A stretch of DNA of 64,000 bases from Theodoxus fluviatilis (GCA_034096865.1 JAWQFJ010020122.1:48501-112500), one strand, 5' to 3'; positions 33,309 through 45,059 are shown, counted from the first letter of the stretch. Notes: generated from the letters alone by a model not told the origin. Numbers and translations: made by a program.

Positions 33309-34532
33309 TATGTGCACGTCCATGATATTGCCTAACACTAGGTGGGACATACCTACTGCAATGGCGCCGAGCAGTGTTTGGTTTCTTTGTAACCAGCGTG
33401 GCGATCACATGCGTATATCTTTATAAAAGGTATTATTATGATATCTAGCATGAGGGAACATCAATTTAGTTCTATGAAAACAAACATGATGTGATTCTGA
33501 CCAAATCAATCGATGTGATAAGCTCCTCCGCGACGATTGAGTTTCGTAAGGAAGACCAGAAACCAAAACCAGAATGGCCAGAGAAAAACTAGTCATAAAG
33601 TATTTATTCATGACCCATGAACGAAACTATTGAATTGTATTAATAAAAAAACTAATGTAGAATGCCTTACTTAACCCAAATTGGATGAAGATGGTTGATC
33701 GAACGGATCAAACGAACTGAAAGCTTCGCACATGTGTAGCAAAATGACGTACGTTACAGAAGGAAACGAAGCCTTCTCATTGGTCAAAAATCGCGTGTAC
33801 TATGACATATCCTTCCATAAACGTGTTCATTCACTGCAGGATGACAAAAGCTTCCTTTGTAGCCGTTTCGAGTGCGGAAAAATATAGCAACACGTTTTGG
33901 TACACGCGTACCTTCCGTAAGTAACGCATGGAAACGACCGACGCTGACCATCAAAATAGTCCCAAGAAATTGGTTAATACCAAAAGAAGAATAAAACTAT
34001 GCAGTTGTATGAGTAAACTAATGAAAGGAAAAGTAATTTGAACCTTCTCTTCAACACATTTATGTATTATACATGTTTGGTTTCGATTTTTTTCCTCTGA
34101 GCAAGGGTGGTGGAAACGAGAGTAACGAATGCATAGGTCTTTTTAATTTCGGTAGAACTACCTCTGTTTTTATTTTGTGGCGACTTTCCACTGAAATATG
34201 ACTAAATTAATAATTGAACTTGAATTATTTCACACAATCTATACTTTGAAGGGTGAATTTGCACAAGATAACAAGCATTCAAAAGTGGCGTCGCAAAATG
34301 TCCCGTTTTTCGGCGCCATTTTTCCGCTTCATACGAGTTTAACTATTTTTTTGTGAATCTCTGCAAAGCAAAACTATAAAAACTATTGGTCATAGCATTA
34401 CAAAAACATTTAAAGAACCCATATAAATTTGAAATATATGCATGCTGACTGTGTTAGATAGTTTTATTCAAGTGTCTTTACCCAGACCCCCAGTTTTTGA
34501 TAGTGTTAGGCAATATCGTGGACGTGCACATA
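33309..34532. mobile_element. TA-flanked inverted-repeat element
   Basis: Inverted repeats of 32 bp with one mismatch (33309-33340 begins TATGTGCACGTCCATGATAT; 34501-34532 is its complement). A second inner pair, ATGGCGCCGAG and CGGCGCCAT, is near 33360 and 34310. Flanking TATA on both sides fits a TA duplication as in Tc1/mariner-type elements. 1.2 kb, no coding capacity. Confidence 0.6.
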
Positions 34533-34693
34533 TATTTTGACCTAGAGACTGAAAGAAGCTTCAGCTATTGGTCTTGTGCGGGACAACTGCTGAGTAACCT
34601 GCATGCCACTACTTACTCTTCTGGTTCTTGGTTCTACCATTTCAAGACAGTGGAATTAGAGGAGTGATTTGTTCTCTGTATATGGTGCTGCAG

Positions 34694-34811
34694 GAGGCAA
34701 CCAGCGTGAGAAGGCCAGGGAGAAGGCTGCCAAGAAGGGCAAGGGCTCGCACAAGTCGTCGGACCAGCAGGACGGCAACAAGGGTCTCTCTCTGGAGGAG
34801 AGGAGAGCCAG
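34694..34811 (+). CDS. SERF: SERF, coding exon 2
   Basis: 118 bases between acceptor GGTGCTGCAG and donor AG|GTAAGA. Spliced to exon 1 it encodes RGNQREKAREKAAKKGKG, then SHKSSDQQDGNKGLSLEERR and AR, residues 3-42. SERF proteins are very small, highly charged, disordered and RNA-binding; vertebrate SERF1/2 are known to promote amyloid aggregation of other proteins. Codon use is GC-rich compared with the flanking AT-rich introns, as expected of a host exon. Intron 1 (27515-34693) is 7.2 kb and contains only repeats. Confidence 0.92.
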
Positions 34812-34819
34812 GTAAGACC

Positions 34820-35134
34820 CTCCCAGCCTGGAGCATTCCAAAAGTGTTGTTACTGTATGGCTGTGAGATGACACTGTTTGCCTAAATGTATTTTCAATAG
34901 CCATACATACCATTTTATACATTAATTAGAACTTGCATGTAGAAATAAGCAGCAGTTTGCTCCAGAGGCTGCACACAGCCTGCAAATTCGTTGCTGGGTT
35001 GTCTCCCTCTTGCAGTGCATAGAGTAAACGTAGACTGTTCAGTCCTCCTTTTTCTCAGTGCCCATGGGAGACAAAAATGAGACCTTGTAACAATTGTGTT
35101 GGGGTTATGCTGGGTTTCAATTTAGTTTCTCACC

Positions 35135-35207
<73 letters not shown>

Positions 35208-35466
35208 CAACAGCATGAAAGATGGACAAAAAAAAGGATTGTTCTGTCAGTCGAATTTCGCTCAAAACATTGAAATTGAGATCTGCAATTTCTGAATTCT
35301 CAATGTCTGTACAACATATTCCTCAAGCTAGATTTCTTATTTTCATCATCTAAGTATTTATTTTGACATATTTTATAACAATGGGGTGGATACTGTGCAC
35401 AGCAGAATTTCCAAAAACAATCACCTTTCGCCCTTTCTTTGAGGCAGACATTTTCTATCAACCCCC
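34820..35466 (+). other. SERF intron 2, start; (CA)n microsatellite
   Basis: Intron sequence with a (CA)34 tract at 35137-35204. Nothing else is recognised. Confidence 0.5.
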
Positions 35467-36083
35467 ATATGGTCAAGAGTACAGAGGTGGTGAGTATTGG
35501 TGTGACACAAGTATTTCAAAATAAACTGTCTGATACAGTAATGATACACTCCTCATTTCACATAAATATGATGCATTAGGTGATGTCTAAACTGTACAGA
35601 AAAAAAAAACTGAATGCAATGTTTAGTTTAGTTGTAATTGAAGAAGACAGTTTGGAGTCTCATCTTAACTTGACACCAAAGTGTGACATGAAAATTGGCT
35701 GCGGTGTAAATTTGAGTTAAGACGAATGCTAACCTCTAATATAACTAACAATTATGGTTTTATTTCATTTCTTCTTGACCTAGGAGCAAAAATATCATTA
35801 ATACTTGGATGTTGAAGCTGCAATAAAGTTTTGTGTTGAATAGTTTATCTTTTGTGGCTCTTTTTCTGAATGAGTGGTGGTGTCAAGTTAAGATGAGACT
35901 CCAAACTTCAAATACAACTAAACTAAAGATTGCATTCAGTTTTTCTTTTCTGTACAATGTAGACATCACCTAATGCATCATATTTATGTGAAATGAAGAG
36001 TGTATCATTACTGGATAGAAAGTTTTTTTTTTGAAATATTTCTGTCACACCAATACTCACCACCTCTGTACTCTTGACCATAT
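35467..36083. mobile_element. Foldback element with ~205-bp arms
   Basis: Left arm 35467-35677 and right arm 35879-36083 are inverted copies (outer end ATATGGTCAAGAGTACAGAG; inner end GGAGTCTCATCTTAACTTGA). The central 200 bp is AT-rich. Several small differences between arms show it is older than the palindrome at 36661. It has no coding capacity. Confidence 0.75.
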
Positions 36084-36660
36084 ATAACATGTCAGTGTGC
36101 TCAGGAAGATTCGGTCTATCTGCTCCCGCCAAGATCGAGCGGGAATTTCTATATATTATGGAGATGCCAGATGGCTGCGAAATCTCCTGAGAGGATCACA
36201 GAAATGCCCATATCAGTCCTCGGATGTGTTCGCCATGACGTCAGCCAAACAGCTGATACAACACAGCGATCTGATTGGCTGCCGAGCACTGGCGGACTTG
36301 TTCTGAGCAAACCAAACTAGGCCGAAGCAGCTTCGGCGGGTTGTTTACATTTGCGAAGGCACTTGTACTAGATCCAAATTGAATGCGTTCCTTTCCAATG
36401 TCATCACGATGGCTGAAGAATCTGAACCCATTGAGATGGCTGAAGAATCTGAACCCGTTCCGACTTCAAAGGGAGGAAAGAGGCGGCAGAAAGCATTGAA
36501 CAAATTAGCCGTACAGCAGCGATGGAAGACTGCAAAAGAAGCCACTTCAAGTTCAACCATCGAGGCAATCGACGAAGCATACACCCAACCTTCACCAACA
36601 TCTGAGCCCCACAGTGAGGAGTAAGTACATTGTGGAAGTTTAAACTGTTGTGGTGTAGAC

Positions 36661-36909
36661 ATAATGGCTACAGATCTATACTTGTCTCACAAACAAAAAA
36701 GGAAGCCACTCACTTGTAGCTTTCGATCCTTATCCAAGGATCTTCCTCAGCAAACTGAAGGCTGGAGTTTACTCACGGGAGTGTGAGACTGAACCCAGTT
36801 CTCTCCAGCCTTCAGTTTGCTGAGGAAGATCCTTGGATAAGGATCGAAAGCTACAAGTGAGTGGCTTCCTTTTTTGTTTGTGAGACAAGTATAGATCTGT
36901 AGCCATTAT
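36661..36909. repeat. Perfect palindrome: 107-bp arms, 35-bp loop
   Basis: 36661-36767 and 36803-36909 are exact reverse complements over all 107 bases by eye. The loop is 36768-36802. The 12-mer GAGTAAGTACAT occurs at 36619-36630 and again at 36910-36921, the second directly abutting the right arm. It lies within the putative intron of the broken Kolobok-like gene. Confidence 0.9.
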
Positions 36910-37955
36910 GAGTAAGTACATGATTTCTATTTGAATTTCATCAGTCTAGTATCTTGAAAAGTTATGACATTTACAGCTTGCTATAAGAAGTGTTGGAATT
37001 ATGTATAGGTTGAAAGAACTGGATCATTTCAGTGTTGTGTACAAGTTGCTCTCACGAACAGCTGATTCTGATTCTGATTGTGTGCTTGCACAACAGATAC
37101 GCTTTAGTCCAAGTATGTTAGTTATGAGTGACTTCTTATTCCTGGCACCAGAGAGAGGTTGCTGCCCGAAGAAAGCTACAGACAACGATGACAAGCAAAG
37201 AGTTCCTTCCTGTTCCTGAGGGCGGCCGCCAGGAGGAGCAAGACCAGCCACCTCCTCGTGCTTGGTGCATCACTGACTTGGGGCAAGTGAATAAACTTTT
37301 GGAAGATGTTTGCCCAGGTTGCTATGAGACTGGACTAGTCATAGTTACCTAGTTACATTGGGTGGTTGACCTATGGGGTTCGCAGAACCCTTGTTTCTTC
37401 AACAAGGCAAAGAACTTGGGGAACCCACAACCCAACCATGATGAGAGCACCATTGGTACCTGTCTGGCAGAAGATGTGGCTGAGCATGTGATGCCCATCT
37501 ATCAGCACATGTCGGATGGCAATCTTGTGGACAGGTTGAGGAAAGGGGCCACTCAGAATGCAAATGAGATCTTGAATAACCTACTGTGGGTGTACTGTCC
37601 AAAGCAGGGCTGAAAATTTTCACTTTTCAGGGGGTTTTGGGTCAGTTATCCGGACTTTTTAGAGGGTTCAGTTTTTTTTATAAGGAGACTGGCTTTCCGA
37701 GTATGGAAATGAAGGCCCCCAAAGGCAAGATCTACACAGAGTGATCAACCCAAGAGTGCTTGAGTCAAACCCTGCATTAGCCAACCCAGCCATTATGTGG
37801 ACCAAAATGGGGATCCGAAGAAAAAACTGGCATCCCAACCATTTTGTTGCATGCCTTCCAAAGCGACCTGAAGCTAGATGTTCCCAGTCCACTAGTCAGG
37901 CTCACAATGCAAGAACTGAGAAAAGCTGTTGACATTAGAGACTTCCTCCTCTTCC

Positions 37956-37975
37956 CCCCCCCCCCCCCCCCCCAA

Positions 37976-38021
<46 letters not shown>
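37956..38021. repeat. Poly-C / poly-A / (AT)n tract
   Basis: A run of about 18 C, then A, then about 19 TA units, inside the Kolobok-like pseudogene. Confidence 0.9.
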
Positions 38022-38025
<4 letters not shown>

Positions 38026-38964
38026 ATTCATGCCAAGTGCTGCAGGCTTTCCACTAAAATTGCCAGTTCCTGTACTTCTCCAGCAAGTCCATTAAAGTTG
38101 TCGGTGAAACAAGTAAGTGATAGTCCTGCCTCCTAGTCCTGTGCTTCGCCATTTCAATATTGCATACCGAAAAAAAGTTCAAGCTTTTTTTGGTTACCCA
38201 CTTTTCATCCCTGCAAAGTCAGTCTTTGTTGGCAGAGCAAGAGTGCAGTGTGCTGCTATCATGGCAATCACCAAATTCAATGCTGGTGACAGACAGAAGC
38301 TCCTAGGCATTGCCCCAAATGAGGTCCAGTTGGCTCTCATGCAGAGACTAGCCAGAAAAACAAGCCCGAGCTAGGTTAGAAGCAACAGAAGGTCCTCAGT
38401 ATGGGGCTGGAGAGTTTGACTGATCATGGGTGTGATATCAGAAGATGATTCTAGTTCAGAAATGTTTTGGAATGTGCTTTGTAAGTGCATCACTGTACAT
38501 AAGATGTTATTTCCAGTTAAAGGTACTTATATTTGTATTTCTGTAACTAATTAGCAACCAATTTAGTGTATTTTCCCAAAGACTTGGAGTAGCCGTAGTT
38601 CCAAAGTTTGAGGATGGAGAGATTTTGTAATAGTGTTTGTAAATTCTGAACATAATTCCCGTTTTGAAACTTTGTGGGTTTTGCTTTGTCAGGTGTATAG
38701 CTGTACATTAATGCCATTTTTTGTGGAAAATACAATTATCTTAGACTTGTAAGACAAAATTGAAATCTTGTTTCTTGATTTTCTCAAAACGCATATTTTG
38801 AGAAAGTTTTTCCACATAAAAGCAAATAACTCAAGAAAGAAAGTGTGAACTCTCTCCAGATTTTGTCAGAATGTTGAACACTATTGGCTTTTTCGTTCTG
38901 GATATTGATTTGAGTAAATAATGATCAGTGTGGAAATTGTTAATTTTTCATTATTATCACTATG

Positions 38965-40038
38965 TAGATCCAAACAAGGGCGGGTCAACACCATACAAGA
39001 CAAGAGCGGGATTGGTCTCACAGAAGAAAGCGAAATCATGAAACGCTGGACTGAGTACTGCTCTGAGCTGTACAACTATGACACCAAAGGAGATCCTAAA
39101 GTAATGAACTGTCCTCAGACTACCAAGGAGGACAACTACTCAATTCTTCGAGAAGAGGTGGAGACAGTGGTTAAGTCCCTCAAGAAAGGGAAGTCAGCTG
39201 GGGTTGACAACATTCCAGGGGAACTCATCCAGGCAGGAGGCGAAGCAATGATCGATGCACTCACAACGATCTGCAATAAGATCTGGCAGAAGGGAGATTG
39301 GCCAACCACATGGACACAGTCCTAGTGATTACATTGCCCAAGAAAGGAAACCTGCAAATGTGCCAGAACTACCACACAATCAGCCTCATCAGCCATCCAG
39401 CAAGGTCATGCTGAAAGTACTGCTGAACAGATTAAAACCTCAGGCAGAGAAAATCATTGCTGAAGAGCAGGCAGGTTTCAGACCAGGTAGGAGCATCACT
39501 GAACAGATCTTCAATCTGAGAGTCCTGTGTGAGAAACATCTACAACACCAACAAGATCTGTACCATGTCTTTATAGACTTAAGAAAGCATTTGACACAGT
39601 CTGGCATGCTGCGCTGTGGGCCACAATGAGAAGCTACAACATCAGCTCCAAGATCATCAAAGTCGTCGAACATCTCTATGACAGAGCGACCAGTGCAGTC
39701 CTGTTCATTGGTACCACAGGCGAATGGTTCAGGCAACGGTCGGAGTCAGACAGGGCTGTCTACTCTCCCCCACACTTTTCAACCTCTTCCTCGAAAGGAT
39801 AATGACTGATGCCCTAGCAGACCATGAAGGATCAATCAGCATCTGTGGCAGAAAGGAGAGGCAGGCAGAGAAAGAGGTGGGAAGATAACATCAAAGAGTG
39901 GACAGGCTTGACCTTTGCTGACTCACAGCGAGCCACAGAGGATAGAGATTGATGGAGGAAGATTGTCTGAAAGTCATCAGTGGTGCCTCAACAACCCATC
40001 TCAGGGTAAAGAGACTGAACTGAACTGAACTGAACTGA
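38965..40038 (+). mobile_element. Truncated RTE-type LINE, inserted in the Kolobok-like element
   Basis: Reverse transcriptase remnant in at least three frames. Frame 1 (to 39325): VVKSLKKGKSAGVDNIPGEL and NKIWQKGDWPTTWTQS. After a one-base loss: LVITLPKKGNLQMCQNY, then EEQAGFRPGRSITEQIF and YHVFIDLRK (motif A). After a second shift: FDTVWHAALWATMRSYNISS and YDRATSAVLF. From about 39850 it jumps to RKRWEDNIKEWTGLTFADSQ and HLRVKRLN, the extreme C-terminus, so the YxDD motif and thumb are deleted. It ends in a (CTGAA)n-like tail at 40015-40038, typical of RTE 3' ends. Confidence 0.8.
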
Positions 40039-40380
40039 GATTTATGTGTCAATTGTTATAATGAGGATGGAAATATTGGGGCAAAAGTTCCTGTTGAGTG
40101 TCAGTCATATGGATACACAGAAATGTCTGTGTAATGATGATTGTTCCAATAAAACTAACTAGAAGTCATTCTGATGTGTTGTTGATTTTTAATTTTCATA
40201 TTTTGTCAATTTCCGCACAATTTTGACACTTTTTATTTACAAAGAGTCGAAAACTACTTTTAAAAAATAAAATCTGAGAGTTATTTTGTATTCTAACTAT
40301 CAAGCCATACTTCAGCAAAAAATTTGAAATCTCTAGGAGTAGTCTTTCCTTTTCACCATATTATCCTGTAGTGTCTCCCC
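40039..40380 (+). mobile_element. Right end of the second Kolobok-like element
   Basis: AT-rich non-coding sequence resuming after the LINE and ending ...GTAGTGTCTCCCC followed by TTAA (40381-40384). Inward the end reads GGGGAGACACTAC, like the ends at 2176 and 18451. The matching left end was not found. Confidence 0.6.
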
Positions 40381-40429
40381 TTAAAATAATTTATTTAATT
40401 AATTTATTCATTTAGTTAGTAATAGAAGA

Positions 40430-40790
40430 GGCCAGATTGAATGTAAATAATAATGTCTCTTTAACTTAAAATGCCTTTTTGTAACCTGGAATAGCCTACC
40501 TTTCCCTGTCCGTCACTCTGATTCCATGTCCCAGTTCAAAACCTCCCTAAAGACACACCTGTTCCGGTCAGTCTTTTCTGACGAGCAGTGAGGTGCTTCA
40601 CAAGGCACCTCTCTTATGTTTCGTGTTTTGTTTATTGCCTGCTATGTTAATTAATTGTATTGTATTTAACTCTTTAATTCAACTGTACAGTGTGCGAGTG
40701 TTGGAATGCTTTGTATGAGTGTGGACTTTTCATTGTAAACGCCATGAGCTTGCCTTTTAGGGAAGGTATGTGCGTATAAATAATCTGTAT
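40430..40790 (+). mobile_element. LINE 3' end (CR1/L2-like)
   Basis: 40484-40591 encodes TWNSLPFPVRHSDSMSQFKT then SLKTHLFRSVFSDEQ and a stop. This is the typical C-terminus of CR1/L2-type ORF2 proteins ('WNSLP...S...FK..LKTHLF'). The following 200 bp, with GTATAAATAATCTGTATTAT, would be the 3' UTR. The copy is 5'-truncated. Confidence 0.65.
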
Positions 40791-40792
40791 TA

Positions 40793-41075
40793 TCCCTCCA
40801 GGTTTACTGGAGGTCCTACAGACTTTATCTGTCTGTCTGTCTGTGTGTGTGTGTGTGTGTGTGTCTGTCTGTCCCGACTCCACGGCTTATATCTCAAAAA
40901 CTACTGGACGGATTTCCTTGAGATTTTGCACACTAACTGGAAGTTAGGTCCGATTGAATGTATCAAATTTTCAGAATCGAGGCTTGAAGAGAAAGTGGTT
41001 TTTTAAGGTCGTACACTCCAGAGTGCCTCCCCAAATACGCGATTCATGGAATGGCGAAATTGCGTAGTTGACGGA
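40793..41075 (+). repeat. Dispersed repeat, copy Y (inverted relative to X)
   Basis: Starts CCTCCAGGTTTACTGGAGGT and runs to the GGTCGTACACTCC and CATTCCATGAATCG-like region; the same sequence in opposite orientation is at 31967-32248. Confidence 0.7.
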
Positions 41076-41164
41076 ATGGCGAAATGCGTGACGTTATAAA
41101 AACTGACAGAACAATGCCAGCGACGGGAGAGGAGCTGCGGCTCGAGATAAGGGAAGGGAGTACG

Positions 41165-41425
41165 GGGGGGGGGGGGGGGGGGGGGGAGAGAGCTTTTCTC
41201 TAGAGGTTGCGGGTTCGAACCCAATCTTTTTTAAATTTATTTTTTAATATGCCAAAACCTGGAGGTTCAGCGCCAGCGGTTTTTATTATGATTTTTTTTC
41301 AATTATTGAATTTCCTAAATAGTGGATTCTTCTTCTTCTTCTTCTTCTTCTTCTTCTTCTTCTTCTTCTTCTTCTTCTTCTTCTTCTTCTTCTTCTTCTT
41401 CTTCTTCTTCTTCTTCTTTCTTCTT
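41165..41425. repeat. Poly-G, GGTTCGAACC element and (CTT)n microsatellite
   Basis: Poly-G at 41165-41186; GCGGGTTCGAACCCAATC at 41209-41226 followed by T-rich sequence (B-box plus terminator-like, as at 29222); AACCTGGAGGTTCAGCGCCA at 41256; (TTC)n at 41329-41420. Confidence 0.8.
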
Positions 41426-41683
41426 CTTTCTTCATTTTTTCTTCTGTTAAAAGTTGTTGCTGCTGTTGCATAATGGCATTGGAATGTATTTTAACTTGAT
41501 TGGCATTGGGGAAAAAAGGTTATAGACCCACATGATTGTAACAGCTGCAACTCTGAAGTAGTAGGCATGAGTTTTCCCAAGAGCAAGTCGCATATATGGC
41601 CATCCACCATAAAACATGTGTCATGCTGGTCATTTCGGAGATCCAGCCTGTAACATCGGTTGGGATCAACCAGGTGCTTTTTT

Positions 41684-42743
41684 GACTCACATGCGAAGCA
41701 AAAGTGAGTCTATGTACTCACCCGTGTCGGGCGTCCGGGCGTCCGTGAAAAACTTTAACATTGGATTTTTCTCGGAGACTATTAAGTCTATCAACACCCA
41801 ATTTGGCATGATGGTGTATGATGACAAGGCCTCAAAAAACATACTTAGTGACTTGACCTTGCTTCAAGGTAGCACCTGGGGCCGTAAATGTTGTCTAAAA
41901 AACAGCCATTTTTCACATTTTCCCAATTTTCTCTAAAGTTTTTGAGATTGGATACCTGACCTATATATGGTGTATAGGGCAAAGTACTATCTTTTGATAC
42001 CAGTTTGATTGACCTTGCTTCAAGGTCAAGGTCACAGGAGCTCTTTAAAGTTGGATTGTATACATATTTTGAAGTGACCTTGACCCTGAACTATGAATGA
42101 TAACTTTTCCAAACTTCATAACACTGTAGTACACATGTTATACTTTCATAATAGGTCACCTGTGTTGTCCTTCCGGGCGTCCAGGCGTCCGTCCGGGCAG
42201 ACCGGGCGTCCAGGCGTCCTTTAATCTGTAAAAAACTTTAACGTTGGATTTTTCTCGGAGACTATTAAGTCTATCAACACCCAATTTGGCATGATGGTGT
42301 AGGGTGACAAGGCGTACAAAAACATACACAGTGACTTGACCTTGCTTCAAGGTCAAGGTCACAGGAACTCTTTAAAGTTGGATTGTATACATATTTTGAA
42401 GTGACCTTGACCCTGAACTATGGAAGATAACTCTTCCAAACTTCATAACATTGTTGTACACATGTTATACTTTCATCATGAGACACATTTGGTCACATAT
42501 CATCAAGGTCAAGGTCACTTTGACCCTTATGAAATGTGACCAAAATGGGGTAGTGAACCACTAAAAGTGACCATATCTCATGGTAGAAAGTGCCAATAAG
42601 CACCATTGTGCTTCCTATGTCTTGAATTAACAGCTTTGTGTTGCATGACCTTGGATGACCTTGACCTTGGGTCAAGGTCACATGTATTTTGGTAGGGAAA
42701 ATGTGTAAAGCATTTCTTTGTGTATGATGTCATTGGTAGGTTT
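41684..42743 (+). mobile_element. Helentron/HINE-like repeat, copy A (head intact, tail lost)
   Basis: Starts GACTCACATGCGAAGCAAAA after a T-run. A second partial copy begins near 42150 (TCCGGGCGTCCAGGCGTCC...), so this is two fused fragments. Ends without the GGGCTTTGCCC hairpin. It carries many TCAAGGTCA motifs. Confidence 0.65.
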
Positions 42744-43263
42744 ATTCAGCTATGCGGGGTACTTCAGGGGAAAAAAATAATGAAAAATACACTTTTCCAT
42801 AAAAATGTCCGTAACCTGTATTTTTGTGAAAGAAAACTGGACATGGCATAGATTGATGTAAAGAATATGTTAATTGGACTTATGTAGTGAATATTAAAAA
42901 ATCATAAACACATAAAAACACTTTTTTGCATCATGTTTGGTACTAATGGAACCACCAAAACTTGACCAAGTGACTAAACCAAGTACAAATGGTGTCAAAG
43001 TATGCCCAGACTCTAGGGCAACCCACACTAAAAAGTATACATTAACCCATTCCTGACGGGAGACGTATATATACGTCTCAGTTGAACAGCCGCCGTCACC
43101 GGCAGACGTATATATACGTCTGAGGACCCCATGATTCGTTTTTGGTTCAGTTCGTACTTTAGACAGAACCCAGGGTGTTTACATTGTTACCTCCCTTGAA
43201 TAAACGTACGAACTACGTTCTAGAAGAAATCGGGAGTGTTTTGATGCCGTTTTTCATGCAAAA

Positions 43264-43962
43264 ATGACAGAAATGGAGAGTGAATCAACCCAGCAATCGC
43301 TTTTAGAGCCACGCCTTGATTCAGACAGTGAAAGTGAGGTCTATGATAGCGATCAGAGCTCTGATTTTGACCTAGATTCTTTGGAATCTGATGAGACAGT
43401 GCCCGGTCCAAGTTATGAGAGTGCCTCGACCAGTTCCACTCGGCCAAGTTGACGCCGGACTCGATCGAGTGTGCGAGGTCGAAGTAGGGGTGGCATGCGA
43501 ACGGCATCACCAGCTGCTGATGAAGGATGGATAGAGGTGGAATACGGCGAGATCGGTGACATTCCTGCCTTTACAGGTGCACCATGTTTGAAAGTAAACA
43601 TTCCCGGAGAGAAGACGCCGAAAGATTATTTTGGTCTTTTCATCGATGATGAAATATTTGACTTGTTTGTCAAAGAGACAAATGATTACGCACAGAAGGT
43701 TGCCGAGAAGATTCCAGGGTTTTTCTACCTCAAGAAGTGGAAACGGACAAATCAAGTCTAGATGAAGAAATTCCTAGCTCTTCTCATGGCCATGGGGCTT
43801 ATAGATAAGCCAGAGCTTCGACACTTTTGGTCAACCCACCCAGTGCTGGAGATACCTTTCTTTGGCAAGGTAAATATAGCATTTTTACTTCCTTATTGAC
43901 TGACTTTGATATCTCTCTCTCTCTCTCTCTATCTCAGACACACACACACTCACACACACACT

Positions 43963-44034
<72 letters not shown>

Positions 44035-44757
44035 ATATTCTGATGCATGATTGTCTCAAGTACATTTGCTCCTGTTTCATTGAACGAGGCTAAATACTTT
44101 CTGAAGGAAGGTTGTTACATTAATTCTGGTTTATTATGCATTTCAATGTATGCTGCATATGGTTTTTTGCTGTTAGTATTGTAAATTCTATTCCCTGCAC
44201 TAGCAACTGATTTATTCATTCTTTTTTAGCTTGAAAACTGAATATTGTTTCCTCTTTTTAATTTCCCAGATCATGCCCCGTGACCGTTTCCTGGCAATCC
44301 TGGCCTTTTTCCACCTTGCTGACAGTGCCTGGTCCATCTACCTCTGCAGGCCTGCCAGCCAGTGAAGACCTGCCTACTCTTCAACACAGGCAGCACCCAG
44401 AACCAGAACCTTCTGCTGGACCATCAGGGGAGGAGCCACCAAGAAAGAAGCAGAAGATTGCAAAGCCTATGGAATCTGAAAGGCTGGAAGATCAAAGGTG
44501 CCATCACTTCCTTGAAGAGATTCCTCCCACAGAAAAGAAGGCCAAGCCAGCAAAGAAATGTGTGTGCTGCTCAGTGTACTCCAAGAGGAGTAAGCAAAAA
44601 AGAAACGCGATTCCAGTGCAGGAAGTGCAAGGTGGCTTTGTGTGTGACACCCTGTCATTTGGTGTACCACACTGTCAAGGACTTTGAGAGGGAGATGCGA
44701 CGCCTGAATCCAAGGGCAACAGGTGCCCAAGAAGAAGAATCCAGTGATGAAGACTGA
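43264..44757 (+). pseudogene. piggyBac transposase, internally deleted
   Basis: Acidic N-terminus MTEMESESTQQSLLEP, then SDSESEVYDSDQSSDFD; a stop at about 43450. A second segment has DYFGLFIDDEIFDLFVKETN ('yF-x-lF-x-d-x-i-x-x-l-v-x-eTN-x-YA', typical of piggyBac); another stop (TAG) at 43759. MKKFLALLMAMGLIDKPELR continues into IPFFGK, a donor AAG|GTAAAT (43869) and acceptor TTTCCCAG (44269), then IMPRDRFLAILAFFHLADS. The DDD catalytic region is absent: the frame jumps to a Pro/Ser-rich linker and, after a frameshift at about 44575, to a Cys-rich C-terminal finger (CTPRGVSKKETRFQCRKCKV, ALCVTPCHLVYH) ending EEESSDED. The 43870-44269 intron holds the (CT)n(CA)n microsatellite. Confidence 0.8.
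43906..44033. repeat. (CT)n(CA)n microsatellite
   Basis: CT units followed by about 50 CA units, inside the piggyBac intron. Confidence 0.95.
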
Positions 44758-45059
44758 TTCTCTCTCATGTGCTGTTGACTGAGCAATCATGATATCACTG
44801 GGGGGGATGGGTGTGTGCATGCTACATTTGCTACCCTGCAATTCCAAGATGAATGACATTACAACAGTACAATATCAGTGCAAGAATGTTGCATTTGCAT
44901 GTATAATCTTTATGTGCTACATAATCCATTATGCATGAAAAGAATCTCATATTTATAAACCATTAGAAATGGCGCACAACCACTAGACCAGGGAGACTCG
45001 CTCTACTGCAGACCGAATAATACTTCTGGTGTTGGAAGGGCTGCATTAGTGATGTCATT

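Larger units (their letters stand above)
36410..38374 (+). pseudogene. Second Mutator-like/Kolobok-like transposase copy, broken
   Basis: Exon-like segment 36410-36620 (MAEESEPIEMAEESEPVPTS, basic GGKRRQKALNKLAVQQRWKT), ending at a donor-like GA|GTAAGT. Then 37128-37352 has RAWCITDLGQVNKLLEDVCP and GCYETGLVI (the zinc-binding N-terminal segment). 37470-37613 has VAEHVMPIYQHMSDGNLVDR and GATQNANEILNNLLWVYCPK, matching the C-terminal half of the 24-1340 protein. 38240-38374 has GRARVQCAAIMAITKFNAGD, matching its QRFNKGS region. The whole central catalytic part (DG..W to SWCF) is deleted, and frames change repeatedly. Right end at 40380. Confidence 0.7.
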
